Below, piece after piece: positions 9,936 through 18,362 of a DNA stretch of 63,408 nt. Source of the stretch: Armatimonadota bacterium (GTDB taxonomy: Bacteria > Cloacimonadota > Cloacimonadia > Cloacimonadales > TCS61); the NCBI GenBank assembly GCA_013203665.1, contig JABMPU010000164.1:1-63408 (forward strand). Direction: 5' to 3'. The notes beneath the pieces are model-generated. The model did not search any database and was not told the DNA's origin. It worked only from the letters and a program-made list of their open reading frames with translations. Every line of letters begins with the position of its first letter. The first letter of the stretch is position 1. Position numbers and translations under genes: made by a program.

Positions 9936-9985
9936 CTTTCCGAAATCTCTTATGAAGAAAATTCTCATAGATAGGTTTCGGAAAG
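9936..9985 (-). terminator. Structured 3' hairpin, copy 2
   Basis: Same element as at 7821-7869, here 9 bases after the stop of the LamG-like cargo gene. The outer stem CTTTCCGAAA/TTTCGGAAAG is identical. The inner stem reads TTATGA/TCATAG in place of TTGGG/CCCAA, so two base pairs have changed on both strands together. Confidence 0.6.
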
Positions 9986-9994
9986 TCTAAATAG

Positions 9995-11785
9995 TTATTT
10001 TATTAAGATCATCTTGCGAATAAAATCTTTCTTATCTGTTCGCAGTTTGTAATAATATACTCCGGTTGACACCTCTTTACCGGATTCATCTTTTCCGTTC
10101 CATATATTGATTATCAGTTCATCTTTTGGAATTGATTTATCTTTGAACAATATCCTTACTTTCTGACCTTTAACATTATAAATGTTCAATTCTCCAATAC
10201 AGCTTTCCTTCATTATAAAACTTATTTCTGTGTTGGGATTGAACGGATTGGGATAATTCTGATGTAAACCATAAGGTTTGGGAATTACCGGTGAATTAGG
10301 ATTTTGCCATTCATTCTCCGGAATGGTTAGAGATATCGGTCCGTAAATTTCGGACTCTCCGGAATAATCCACACTCTCTAACCAATAGAAATATGTGGTT
10401 CCTTCAATAATCGGAAAGACATCTTCAAAACTGTAATCTGTTGGTTCACTCGTTGTTCCTGCTCCGGGAATCAAACCTAAAGATAAATTAAGCTGATATG
10501 TTTCCTCATTGGAAAGTGCTTCGTTTGTTTCTCCACGAAAGATATTCCAACCTGCATTACCTGTTTCAGATTGGGTTATCCAGCACAAAGTTGGAGTATT
10601 ATCTATGTATTGTGCTGTGAAGGATGAGAGAACTACAGGAAGAGAATTGTCACTGATAGAAGCAAGAATATATTCTGTTCCGGTTTGACCTGCTTTGATC
10701 AGTGTATTATTTGTTGTATTTAAGATTGCATTCAAATCCGTCCAACTCGTTGCTGCATTATTGCTTCTCGAAGCAAGTTCAAGATTGTTCTCATTGGAGA
10801 TGCCCGGATGTCCATCATAATTATATGTAAGTGTATAGGTTGGGCTTGACCCTCCGGCAATGAAGACACCAAAGTAATGTGATTGAGAAAGTTGATCCAG
10901 CCCTGCTGGCGGAGTAGTTACATTTGGTGCGGAATCAACTCTATAAACTTGAACGCCACTAGGAGAACCGGTGATTGTATCAACTATAATATCGTCTCCG
11001 TCATCAGAAGCAAGATTTATACTTGTTGGTGAAGAATAATCATAAGTGCTGGCATCGCCAATTGCTGCTCCGGAAGTTACCCAATCGGAATTATCCATAT
11101 TAGTAAGGGTTCCGGTATTAGAATTTGTACTATTATCTGTTAAAGAAGTACCGGAACCATCAGACATTTTATAATAGGCAACCAATCCACTTTCGTTTCC
11201 AGCAAGTTCTTTGCACATATTAGCGCGGATTTCAGCTTCGGTGCGAGCGTCATTCCAGATGCGCACTTCATCTATCAGACCATCAAACCATTCTGGTTCA
11301 CCCGGTCTTCCACCAATAGCGAAATTACCGGAATAATTAATATTATCTGTGTTATCCGTTGCTTCGTCAACTAAAACTCCGTTTAAATATAGTATTACTT
11401 TGTCAGCGCTAACATCTCTAACCACTGCAACATGATGCCAACTTCCGGCGGATAATGTTCCCCCAGAGACTTGTATTGATTCTAAATCATCACCAAATCC
11501 AGCCATTGATGTAGAGCCGTTAGTCATGAAATAGTAGCCATCAAATGGAGGTGTAGTTCCGTCATTTTTCCAAATAAACCTTTTTGTTCCACTCAACTCA
11601 TCCGGTTTAATCCACGATTCAATCGTAAAACTGCCGATGCCTGGATTTAAGCTCGCTGAATTTCCGCAATTTACGTAATCTTCAGTACCGTCAAAATCAA
11701 GACAGTTGTTTTGGGCCATTAAACTCATACCCATTGCAAATAACATAATCAACATAAATCCTAAAACTAAATTTGTTTTTTTCAT
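9995..11785 (-). CDS. Secreted LamG/concanavalin-like protein with T9SS sorting domain
   Basis: 596 residues. Signal peptide KKTNLVLGFMLIMLFAMGMS is nearly identical to that of the neighbouring cargo gene. Residues about 28-205 form a LamG-type jelly roll (LDFDGTEDYVNCGNSASLNP, GSWHHVAVVRDVSADKVILY, FDGLIDEVRIWNDARTEAEI), a fold often used for carbohydrate or matrix binding. A beta-rich middle region, a fibronectin-like segment (LPVVLSSFTAQYI) and the T9SS domain (YPNPFNPNTEISF ... RKMILIK) follow. The last 200 residues are closely related to those of the gene at 7879-9797, so the two are recent paralogs in the C-terminal half with different display domains. Probably a surface adhesin or matrix protein. 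Confidence 0.88.
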   Translation of the reverse strand: MKKTNLVLGFMLIMLFAMGMSLMAQNNCLDFDGTEDYVNCGNSASLNPGIGSFTIESWIKPDELSGTKRFIWKNDGTTPPFDGYYFMTNGSTSMAGFGDDLESIQVSGGTLSAGSWHHVAVVRDVSADKVILYLNGVLVDEATDNTDNINYSGNFAIGGRPGEPEWFDGLIDEVRIWNDARTEAEIRANMCKELAGNESGLVAYYKMSDGSGTSLTDNSTNSNTGTLTNMDNSDWVTSGAAIGDASTYDYSSPTSINLASDDGDDIIVDTITGSPSGVQVYRVDSAPNVTTPPAGLDQLSQSHYFGVFIAGGSSPTYTLTYNYDGHPGISNENNLELASRSNNAATSWTDLNAILNTTNNTLIKAGQTGTEYILASISDNSLPVVLSSFTAQYIDNTPTLCWITQSETGNAGWNIFRGETNEALSNEETYQLNLSLGLIPGAGTTSEPTDYSFEDVFPIIEGTTYFYWLESVDYSGESEIYGPISLTIPENEWQNPNSPVIPKPYGLHQNYPNPFNPNTEISFIMKESCIGELNIYNVKGQKVRILFKDKSIPKDELIINIWNGKDESGKEVSTGVYYYKLRTDKKDFIRKMILIK

Positions 11786-12076
11786 CTTTTTTCTCCATAA
11801 TCATTTACCCGCGAAATACGCGGACAAATAATTTATTTTTTTATCGGCAATTTAATCGCCTTTGCCGAGTGTTTTTTCAAATTTCAATTAAACTAATTAC
11901 CTTCATGTTTAATCTATTAAAATCTCAATTTTCTAATTGGAATAAAAAGCAATTTTTGTCAACGTTAAATTAAATCCTGTTTTTTATTGTCATTCTCGAG
12001 AAATCGGGAATCCATTGTGTTACGAAACTTGACATAAGTTGAAGAATCTTGTGTTAAGTTGAGTAGATCATATTCA
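11786..12076. other. Intergenic, no gene seen
   Basis: About 290 bases, mostly AT-rich, between a T9SS gene start and the end of ksgA. It contains short repeat-like phrases (GTCATTCTCGAGAAATCGGGAA near 11990; ACATAAGTTGAA and GTTAAGTTGAG near 12040) but no open frame with a ribosome site. Confidence 0.5.
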
Positions 12077-12121
12077 ACAACTTAAGTCAAGACTGGCTAA
12101 AGCCGTCTGAACTCAAGTTGT
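12077..12121. repeat. REP-like palindrome over the ksgA stop codon
   Basis: Imperfect 45-base palindrome: outer arms ACAACTT/AAGTTGT, then AGT/ACT, GAC/GTC and a central GGCT-aa-AGCC. The ksgA stop codon (12113-12115) lies in one arm. On the plus strand it is followed by six T, but no plus-strand gene precedes it. Confidence 0.6.
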
Positions 12122-12904
12122 TTTTTGGATCCTTTCGATTTCTTCATAAAGTTTTATAAATTCTGATTCAGTTAATGTTTCTCCTCTTTTTGAAAGATCG
12201 AAATCATTAGATAATTCATTTATTTGCTCAGCATTTAAAATCTCTTTCAAATTATTCCGCAGCATTTTTCTTCTATTCCTGAAGGAAGTTTCCACAATTC
12301 TCCAGAAGAATTTTTCATCCTCAATTTCAGGTTTTTCTTTCCTGGGAATTAGACTGATTACTGCAGAATCTACTTTTGGTTTTGGATAAAAAAGATGTGA
12401 TTTAACTGTGAACTCATACGAAACATCAAAATAATATTGTATTTTCAAAGTTAGAATTCCATAATCTTTTGAGCCAACTTTTGCTTTTATTCTTTGGGCA
12501 ACTTCTTTTTGGATCATTATCACAATTCTGGAAAAATGCTCTGAAAATTTGACGACTTTGAATAAAAACGGAGATGTAATCTGAAAAGGGAGATTGGCAA
12601 CGATTTTTACTTTTTCACTTGGGAGTAATTTTTTCCAATTTGCTTTTAGAACATCTTCTTTGATTAAATTTATCTTGTTAGAAAATTTATCTTCTAACAT
12701 CGGATATAATTTTTCGTCTATTTCAAATGTAGTTAAATTGCACTTTCTATTAAGAAGTTCTTCTGTTAAGATTCCTTTTCCCGGTCCGATTTCCCAGACA
12801 TAATCATCTGGTTTGATGCCAGCTAATTTCACGATTTTGCGGACGATATTCTTATCTTTCAGGAAATGTTGTCCGAGTTTTTTTTTGTTATGGAAGTTTC
12901 TCAT
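12113..12904 (-). CDS. rsmA: 16S rRNA dimethyladenosine transferase KsgA/RsmA
   Basis: Dimethylates two adjacent adenines in helix 45 of 16S rRNA during late small-subunit assembly. 263 residues, normal length. The N-terminus KKKLGQHFLKDKNIVRKIV is the family signature; the SAM-binding loop is EIGPGKGILTEEL and the catalytic motif is NLPFQITSPFLFK. The C-terminal helical domain has the family segment FRNRRKMLRNNL. The start overlaps the end of an upstream unknown gene by 17 bases, so it is probably translated from the same transcript. Its last codons form one arm of a palindrome. Confidence 0.97.
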   Translation of the reverse strand: MRNFHNKKKLGQHFLKDKNIVRKIVKLAGIKPDDYVWEIGPGKGILTEELLNRKCNLTTFEIDEKLYPMLEDKFSNKINLIKEDVLKANWKKLLPSEKVKIVANLPFQITSPFLFKVVKFSEHFSRIVIMIQKEVAQRIKAKVGSKDYGILTLKIQYYFDVSYEFTVKSHLFYPKPKVDSAVISLIPRKEKPEIEDEKFFWRIVETSFRNRRKMLRNNLKEILNAEQINELSNDFDLSKRGETLTESEFIKLYEEIERIQKTT

Positions 12905-14165
12905 TTCTTATTTCAATATACTTAATAAATTCATTTGCACGTTTCCTCAACTCGTTATCATCAGGTCTTTTAAAGCCTGTAAATTCATAAAATTTATTTA
13001 AGTAATCAGATTCGGTTTTAATATCCCCACTGGCAAAAAATTTGCTAAGCATTACTTTATCTTCCATATCCATTGAAATCTTTTTCAATGATAATCCTTC
13101 AAAAGATATTGTAGAAAAAAAGAAAAAATCTTGGGCTTTATATCTCATCATTGGTCTAAACATCACCCAAGATTCAATATAATTTGATTCTATTCTATCC
13201 ATATGTTTTTTAGTTCTTTTTAGAGTTAGCCAAATTTTATCCATATTTTTTTTATATCGATTCAAAATATTATAATTTATCTTCTTATTTCTAATTTCCA
13301 TTTCTTTGGATAATAATAAGTTAGTTTTTTTTCCATTACAAAAAAGGATAAATAAATAAATGATATTGACATTAATAAAAGCCCAATATCTGAGTCTAAC
13401 TATATTATGTTTTGTAATATAGTCTTCTTGGTATTTATTAAACTTACTTTGAAGTAAGGAAAAAAAATAATAGTCTTCGTATTCAATGCTCTTTATGGAC
13501 AATTCTAAGAGTATATCCAAAAATAGTGTTTCACATTTTATGTCTTTATCTCTAATAGAAAATGTATAAATATTATCAAGTAAATTGATGATAAAATCTT
13601 CTTTTATCATTAGATTTATATTTCTATCCATTTTATTATTTTCGTGTATTATAGTATAATAATGTGCAAATGATTTCGGTACAAATAAGATGAATTCAGA
13701 TGAACAAAAATTGTTACAATTAATCAAAATTCGATTTAACAGATCAGTAATTTTTTTCCTTTTAATATCATAGTAATATGAACTAATTGATACAGATTCA
13801 ATTATACCCGTTAATATTTTCATAATATCAATACTAAAAATATTTTTTGTGAAATCATTGTCTTTAATTTCAGACTGGATTTTTTTATAACTATTTTGAT
13901 GATAAATAATATTACATAAATCTAAGAAAAGATTATTTGATTCTTCATAGAATTCATACTCTCTTAAAGAAAATATTATTCTTTTATATGAATTGAAAAT
14001 ATATCTTACAATTTTTGAATTTAAAGGATGTTCAGAAGCAATAAAAGCTTCTTTAAAAAGTTTTTCCATAAATTTTATATTCTTACTTGCTCCAGTTATA
14101 TCTCCTTTTTTTAAATATTCAATACAATGATTATTCAAATCACTTATGATGTTATTTGCTTTCAT
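12888..14165 (-). CDS. Unknown soluble, helix-rich protein (module gene 2)
   Basis: About 425 residues. I chose the ATG at 14165 because GGTGA lies five bases upstream; an in-frame ATG at 14177 is possible. No family recognised. The sequence is rich in Ile, Asn, Lys, Tyr and Phe with no signal peptide, and a hydrophobic stretch near residues 265-280 (AFINVNIIYLFILFC) may touch the membrane. No catalytic motif is evident. It overlaps the membrane-protein gene upstream by 14 bases and ksgA downstream by 17, so the three are translationally linked. The strong AT bias differs from ksgA and hslO on either side, consistent with an inserted two-gene cassette. Confidence 0.7.
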   Translation of the reverse strand: MKANNIISDLNNHCIEYLKKGDITGASKNIKFMEKLFKEAFIASEHPLNSKIVRYIFNSYKRIIFSLREYEFYEESNNLFLDLCNIIYHQNSYKKIQSEIKDNDFTKNIFSIDIMKILTGIIESVSISSYYYDIKRKKITDLLNRILINCNNFCSSEFILFVPKSFAHYYTIIHENNKMDRNINLMIKEDFIINLLDNIYTFSIRDKDIKCETLFLDILLELSIKSIEYEDYYFFSLLQSKFNKYQEDYITKHNIVRLRYWAFINVNIIYLFILFCNGKKTNLLLSKEMEIRNKKINYNILNRYKKNMDKIWLTLKRTKKHMDRIESNYIESWVMFRPMMRYKAQDFFFFSTISFEGLSLKKISMDMEDKVMLSKFFASGDIKTESDYLNKFYEFTGFKRPDDNELRKRANEFIKYIEIRNEKLP

Positions 14166-14676
14166 AATATTCACCATTTTCAGATTTTATCTCTTCTAAA
14201 ATTATTTTTTTTATTACATCCCTAATATAATCATCAAGATCCTCGGGAAACATTGCCAATCTAAATGATGTTAAAATTAAATATATAATTAGATATGTAT
14301 TTAAAGAAAAAATAAAAATTATGCTGGCAAGCATTTCTTTAGCAACAAAGAAATATAATATAAAAACCATGATAATACTTATCATTATACGAATCGAAAA
14401 AAAATATTTCATTTCTAATATTTCTAAAAATCTTAAACCATAGATTCGTTTCTCGAATAGTGTTTGCATTATAGTAAGAATCATTATCGTTAACGTGGAT
14501 ATTAATGCCTGAACTTGCCAAATAGAATATAATAGCGGCTTGATATCATAATCCAAAAGTAATCCAAATTTATTAAACAAACTGTAGAAATGATACGGTA
14601 AGAAATTAATAAAATAAGCTATAATAGAAATTACAAAACAAACTCCAATACTTATGAAAAGTGATTTTTTATTCAT
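14152..14676 (-). CDS. Unknown four-helix membrane protein (module gene 1)
   Basis: 174 residues with predicted membrane segments at about 6-25, 50-70, 93-111 and 115-137, then a charged cytoplasmic tail (LDDYIRDVIKKIILEEIK). The segment SIWQVQALISTLTIMILTIM followed by EKRIYGLRFLEIL resembles membrane anchors of small, scattered two-gene systems in other bacteria, but I do not know a named family. It overlaps the helix-rich gene downstream and ends 12 bases after hslO begins its upstream gap, so it may start a transcript of its own. Confidence 0.7.
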   Translation of the reverse strand: MNKKSLFISIGVCFVISIIAYFINFLPYHFYSLFNKFGLLLDYDIKPLLYSIWQVQALISTLTIMILTIMQTLFEKRIYGLRFLEILEMKYFFSIRIMISIIMVFILYFFVAKEMLASIIFIFSLNTYLIIYLILTSFRLAMFPEDLDDYIRDVIKKIILEEIKSENGEYYESK

Positions 14677-14688
14677 AATGTTTATCCT

Positions 14689-15567
14689 TTATATTTCTGT
14701 TAAAATCTTTAAAATTTCATTCTCATCGTACATATATTTTTTATTACAAAAGTGACATACTGTTTCTAATTTCTCTTTTTCAGATATTGCTTTTTCCAGT
14801 TCTTCTTTTCCTAAAAGTTTCAGTCCTTTTTTGAATTTTTCTTTGGAACAATCACACCTGAATTTTGCAGGAATTGTCTTTTTTATCTCAGGTTGAAGTC
14901 CTTTTAGAATAAAATCGTTCATAATTTCCTCAATCTTATAATCCATATCCATCACATCAGTCAAATGTGGAAATTTATTCAGATTAGTTTCAATTTTGGA
15001 AATTACTTCTTCAGGAGCGTCTGGCATAAGTTGGATAATAAAACCTCCGGATTGTCGAACTTCACCTTTTTCATTCGTCAAAACTCCCAAACCAACAGAA
15101 GATGGAATTTGCTCGGACTTAACAAAATAATGAGTTAGATCTCTGGCAATTGTTCCGTATATCAATTTTACATTTCCAATATAAGGATTCTTCAAACCAA
15201 GGTCTTTGATAATTGTAATAAGTCCTTTTCCAATGGCAGCTTTTACATCGATAATCTTCTCAGAACTAAAAAGTAACTTTATCTGAGGATTATTAATATA
15301 ACCCTTAATTTCACCTTTATTATTTGCAGTTACAAGAGCTCCTCCAATCGGTCCTTCACATTGCAATTTCAGAGTTAAAAGATCAGTTGAGGATTTCATG
15401 TCAAAGGCTATCATTAAACCTGCACTTAATAATCTTCCCATGATAACAGACGTCGTACCGGATAAATTATGGATTTGCGATGTATACTTTGTTGTTTCTG
15501 TGGAATCTACAGCAAAGAAACGAACGAATTTTTTTTTTGTAATACCGCGAATTATTCTATCTGCCAT
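14689..15567 (-). CDS. hslO: Redox-regulated chaperone Hsp33
   Basis: Hsp33 holds unfolding proteins during oxidative stress and is switched on by oxidation of a four-cysteine zinc site. The zinc site is visible near the C-terminus as CDC ... CHFC. The N-terminal core is typical (DRIIRGITKKKFVRFFAVDS, LKLQCEGPIGGALVTAN). The start at 15567 is preceded by GGAGAAGAA; the frame stays open upstream to 15702 but that extension is not Hsp33-like. About 292 residues, normal for the family. A useful defence for an anaerobe exposed to oxygen. Confidence 0.95.
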   Translation of the reverse strand: MADRIIRGITKKKFVRFFAVDSTETTKYTSQIHNLSGTTSVIMGRLLSAGLMIAFDMKSSTDLLTLKLQCEGPIGGALVTANNKGEIKGYINNPQIKLLFSSEKIIDVKAAIGKGLITIIKDLGLKNPYIGNVKLIYGTIARDLTHYFVKSEQIPSSVGLGVLTNEKGEVRQSGGFIIQLMPDAPEEVISKIETNLNKFPHLTDVMDMDYKIEEIMNDFILKGLQPEIKKTIPAKFRCDCSKEKFKKGLKLLGKEELEKAISEKEKLETVCHFCNKKYMYDENEILKILTEI

Positions 15568-15739
15568 TTCTTCTCCAACTAATTTTACTTTTACCAAAAA
15601 TTGATGTTTTTTGTAAAGTGAAATGTATGGAAAAGTTGAAATCGAATTAAAAAAATATACTTGTTTTAAGGACAGAAAAAAACTTTGACACAAAAACAGC
15701 ACCTAAATAAATGTGCTCCGTGTTTTGAATAGAATATTC

Positions 15740-15816
15740 GGGGGCGTAGTTCAGTTGGTTAGAACGTCTGCCTGTCACGCAGAAGGTCGCGAGTTCGAGT
15801 CCCGTCGCTCCCGCCA
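15740..15816 (+). tRNA. tRNA-Asp (anticodon GTC)
   Basis: 77 bases with encoded CCA. The acceptor GGGGGCG pairs with CGCTCCC (one G-U), the anticodon loop CTGTCAC gives GTC, and the T arm has GTTCGAGTC. Followed 33 bases later by the GIY-YIG gene. Confidence 0.95.
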
Positions 15817-15849
15817 TTTTTTATCTGATTCATTAACATAAAAAGTAAG

Positions 15850-16101
15850 ATGTTTTATACATATATTATCTACTCAAATTCAAAAGACAAATATTATAGT
15901 GGTTATACAGAAAATTTAGAACTCAGATTAGAACGACATAATTCAGGTGGAAGCAGATCAACAAAATCTGGTTCTCCTTGGAAAATTGTTTGTTATGAAG
16001 TTTATAAAACAAAGTCTGAAGCAATTAGAAGAGAAAATGAAGAAAACTATTCCGTTAGAACTTATCGCTCCCTGCGGTATGAATTGTGCTATTTGCAGTA
16101 A
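15850..16101 (+). pseudogene. Truncated GIY-YIG nuclease-like protein
   Basis: The first 60 residues match small stand-alone GIY-YIG (UPF0213-like) proteins: YTYIIYSNSKDKYYSGYTEN with the GYT turn, the catalytic-type R in LRLERHN, and TKSGSPWKIVCYEVYKTKSE. After EAIRREN the expected basic C-terminal helix is missing; the frame instead runs 65 bases through the start of the DUF3795 gene and stops at 16101. A deletion has joined the two genes. The last 17 or so residues are therefore out-of-frame sequence. It may be inactive or a shortened but stable domain. Confidence 0.7.
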
Positions 16102-16489
16102 GTATCTTGCTTATGTAAATGAATTGGATCGGAACTATTGCAGAGGTTGCCGACCTGGAAATAAAAAATGCTCATACCTGTTTGCCAAGTGTTCCGGGAT
16201 CAATAGTGCTTTAGAAGGAAATGCATCTGCCAGTTTCTGCTTTGAATGCGACCAGTACCCTTGTCGGCAGATCGATCGTATGGACAAAAGGTACAAAGAA
16301 AATTACGAAATGAGTGTGAAAGAGAATTTAGAATTTATTCATAAGCTGGGAACCGAGAAATTTTTCGAAGAGCAATATAAGAAATACCATTGCTCCCAAT
16401 GCGGTGGTTTAATATCAATTCACAACAGGAAGTGCTTTAAGTGCCATACAGTAACAAAATTAGTGGAAAAACGTAACAAAAAATATTAA
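16037..16489 (+). CDS. DUF3795 cysteine-rich protein
   Basis: About 150 residues from the ATG at 16037 (KKTIPLELIAPCGMNCAICS). The PCGMNCAICS ... CRGCRPG ... CFECDQYPC cysteine pattern is that of DUF3795, a widespread family in anaerobes thought to bind metal; function unknown. The C-terminus adds a zinc-ribbon-like pair (CSQCGGL, CFKCHT). An earlier in-frame ATG at 15947 would lie inside the GIY-YIG gene and is not family-like. Its start overlaps the truncated GIY-YIG reading frame by 65 bases. Confidence 0.85.
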   Translation: MKKTIPLELIAPCGMNCAICSKYLAYVNELDRNYCRGCRPGNKKCSYLFAKCSGINSALEGNASASFCFECDQYPCRQIDRMDKRYKENYEMSVKENLEFIHKLGTEKFFEEQYKKYHCSQCGGLISIHNRKCFKCHTVTKLVEKRNKKY

Positions 16490-16615
16490 CAGATTGAACA
16501 TATCACCATTCACAAGGATTGACGGGTAAAAGGTTCGAAAATAGTGATTCGAATTTTTTATAGAAGAAGAGGGTAATACCTTTAATGGTTCAAGTTGGAA
16601 TAATCAATCTTGATA

Positions 16616-16646
16616 GAAAAAAACGGCTGAAAAAAAACTTTAGCCG
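16616..16646 (-). terminator. Rho-independent terminator of the outer-membrane protein gene
   Basis: On the minus strand CGGCTAAA ... TTCAGCCG forms an eight-pair stem (one G-T) followed by TTTTTTT. It lies 19 bases after the stop at 16665. Confidence 0.75.
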
Positions 16647-16664
16647 ATTATGACTTATTTATTA

Positions 16665-17450
16665 CTAACCATCAAATCTCCACCATATATTAAATGAAGG
16701 TACTATGATGTTACTAATATTCTCATATGTATAGGAATTTAAACCTACTTTCAATCGTAGTTTTTCCCATCCCCAAAGGAAAGCACCTCCTGTTCTGGTT
16801 CCTTCATACGTGAAATCATATGCAAATTCACCAACGAACTTAGTGCGGTGGGATACACTTATCTCCATTCCTATCGAAGTATATGATCCTTGAACAAACC
16901 AATATGGTTCTGCATCTTTAATATCCTCTTCTTTACTGTTCCAATACATCGAATATTGTCCAGAAAGATGAAATTTAAACTTCTCACTCGTTGAATGTGA
17001 AAAAGCTGCATATGGAGACAAAAATGAATAGTTTGTATCACTTCCAAACGTTTTTAAAGCAAAATGATCAAATCTCAAACCAGTTGCAAAAGCATATTTT
17101 GATGATGTATATAAGTTCGTTTTAATCTGAACATTTCTATCCTGCAGTAAGAAGAGTAACAAATTAGTTCCCACTTGTAGATGATCTGAAATTCCATAAT
17201 ATACAGAACCAAACCCAATAATAAATTCATTCTTTTTTAAGGCAAAAGCTGTCGGCATTCCCATTACATTGAGAATATTTCTATCTTTAAATCCTCTTCT
17301 GCTGTCAATTCTTTGCAATATCTCTTCTTGATTCCTAAGCATTTTTTCTTGATTTTCTAGTAGTTCCTTCTCTGTTTCTGTTGGTTCGTCAGCGAACACA
17401 AGTTGTACAAAAAAGATCATAATTGTAATTACAATAATTTTTTTTACCAT
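16665..17450 (-). CDS. Predicted outer-membrane beta-barrel protein
   Basis: 261 residues. Signal peptide (about 1-20, cut after FAD), then a short coiled coil (TEKELLENQEKMLRNQEEIL) and a beta-barrel with alternating aromatic strands ending in the aromatic-rich IIVPSFNIWWRFDG. No named family recognised. The coiled coil before a barrel could mediate trimerisation or contact with peptidoglycan. Monocistronic, with its own terminator downstream. Confidence 0.7.
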   Translation of the reverse strand: MVKKIIVITIMIFFVQLVFADEPTETEKELLENQEKMLRNQEEILQRIDSRRGFKDRNILNVMGMPTAFALKKNEFIIGFGSVYYGISDHLQVGTNLLLFLLQDRNVQIKTNLYTSSKYAFATGLRFDHFALKTFGSDTNYSFLSPYAAFSHSTSEKFKFHLSGQYSMYWNSKEEDIKDAEPYWFVQGSYTSIGMEISVSHRTKFVGEFAYDFTYEGTRTGGAFLWGWEKLRLKVGLNSYTYENISNIIVPSFNIWWRFDG

Positions 17451-17544
17451 TCTTCCTCCATTATGGATCGTTGTTTCTCAAGACACAACAAAAAAATACT
17501 TTTCCGTGTAAAGCAATTATTAACCAATTTACAAATTTATTCGA

Positions 17545-18078
17545 TTAAAGCCCATAACGCCCTAAGGTAACTTTACGTATTTTCGGTTCATTAAAAAGTG
17601 ACAACCAAGACTGCACTGTGAAAAAATGATCCCTGTCATCTTCTATACTTTCGTAGGTGTTCGCCCACTCGAGGTTGCCGTCAGCATCCAATTTTACAAG
17701 CAGTCCTTAATATTCTCCTACTCCAGGAAACCAATTGTAAGAATCACTTTTACCAACCAGAATGTAACCGCCGTCTGAAGTTTGTTGAGCAGTATAACCT
17801 GGATCATCTGCACCACCGTCAACCATCTTTGCCCAGTCCAGATAACCGTTTGAATCGATCTTCAGAATAAGGAAATCATTATCCTGTTCATTTTCTAGTC
17901 AGTGATTTTTTTTACCGCTCGCGATAATCCCTCCATCATCGGTAAGTCCTATATCGTAGCAAAAATCCAGACTTTCCCCAGTGTAAGCTTTTGCAAAATT
18001 GGTTTGAGCCTGGCAAACTTCCGCTCCTATTAACAACATTGCTGCAATAATGAGTGTCATTAAAATACTAATCTTCAT
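17545..18078 (-). pseudogene. Remnant of a secreted repeat (beta-propeller-like) protein
   Basis: A ribosome site (GGAGAAG) and signal peptide (KISILMTLIIAAMLLIGAEV) start a frame at 18078. It continues with the repeat style of T9SS propeller proteins (DGGYILVGKSDSYNW, LLVKLDADGNLEWANTYE). The frame has an in-frame TGA at 17899-17901 and a TAA at 17707-17709, and ends at 17545 without a sorting domain. Because this genome decodes UGA as selenocysteine, the TGA was considered, but the TAA and missing C-terminus show decay. Confidence 0.75.
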
Positions 18079-18362
18079 TTTTCTTCTCCATAATTTTATT
18101 GAGTTTTTTTTTAAACTCGCATTAAAAAATTAGCAAGTTTTTCTTTTAATGTCAAAAACATTCACGGGAAACGGACAATTAAAGGTTTGAAGTGGACAAT
18201 TTTTTATCCAGATCAAAATAAAAAAATTTATTGGATATAAAATTCATTGATACTTAAAACTTCTATCAAATTACTTTCAAAAGAACTTTTTATTGACTCA
18301 AATCTCATTAAATAAAATATACAATCATTAATTATAGAAATATTTTGAAAAGGAATCATAAC
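18079..18362. promoter_or_regulatory. Divergent upstream region with a possible rfb promoter
   Basis: About 280 AT-rich bases before rfbA. TTGACT at 18293-18298 and AATATA at 18316-18321 are 17 bases apart and could form a sigma-70-type promoter, though the -10 match is weak. No other structure seen. Confidence 0.3.

Noticed and set aside
15568-15702. N-terminal extension of Hsp33
   Set aside because: The good ribosome site and the family start are at 15567; the extension is hydrophobic and unlike Hsp33.
17899-17901. TGA as a selenocysteine codon
   Set aside because: Not in a redox-type motif, followed by an in-frame TAA, and the gene has lost its C-terminus.
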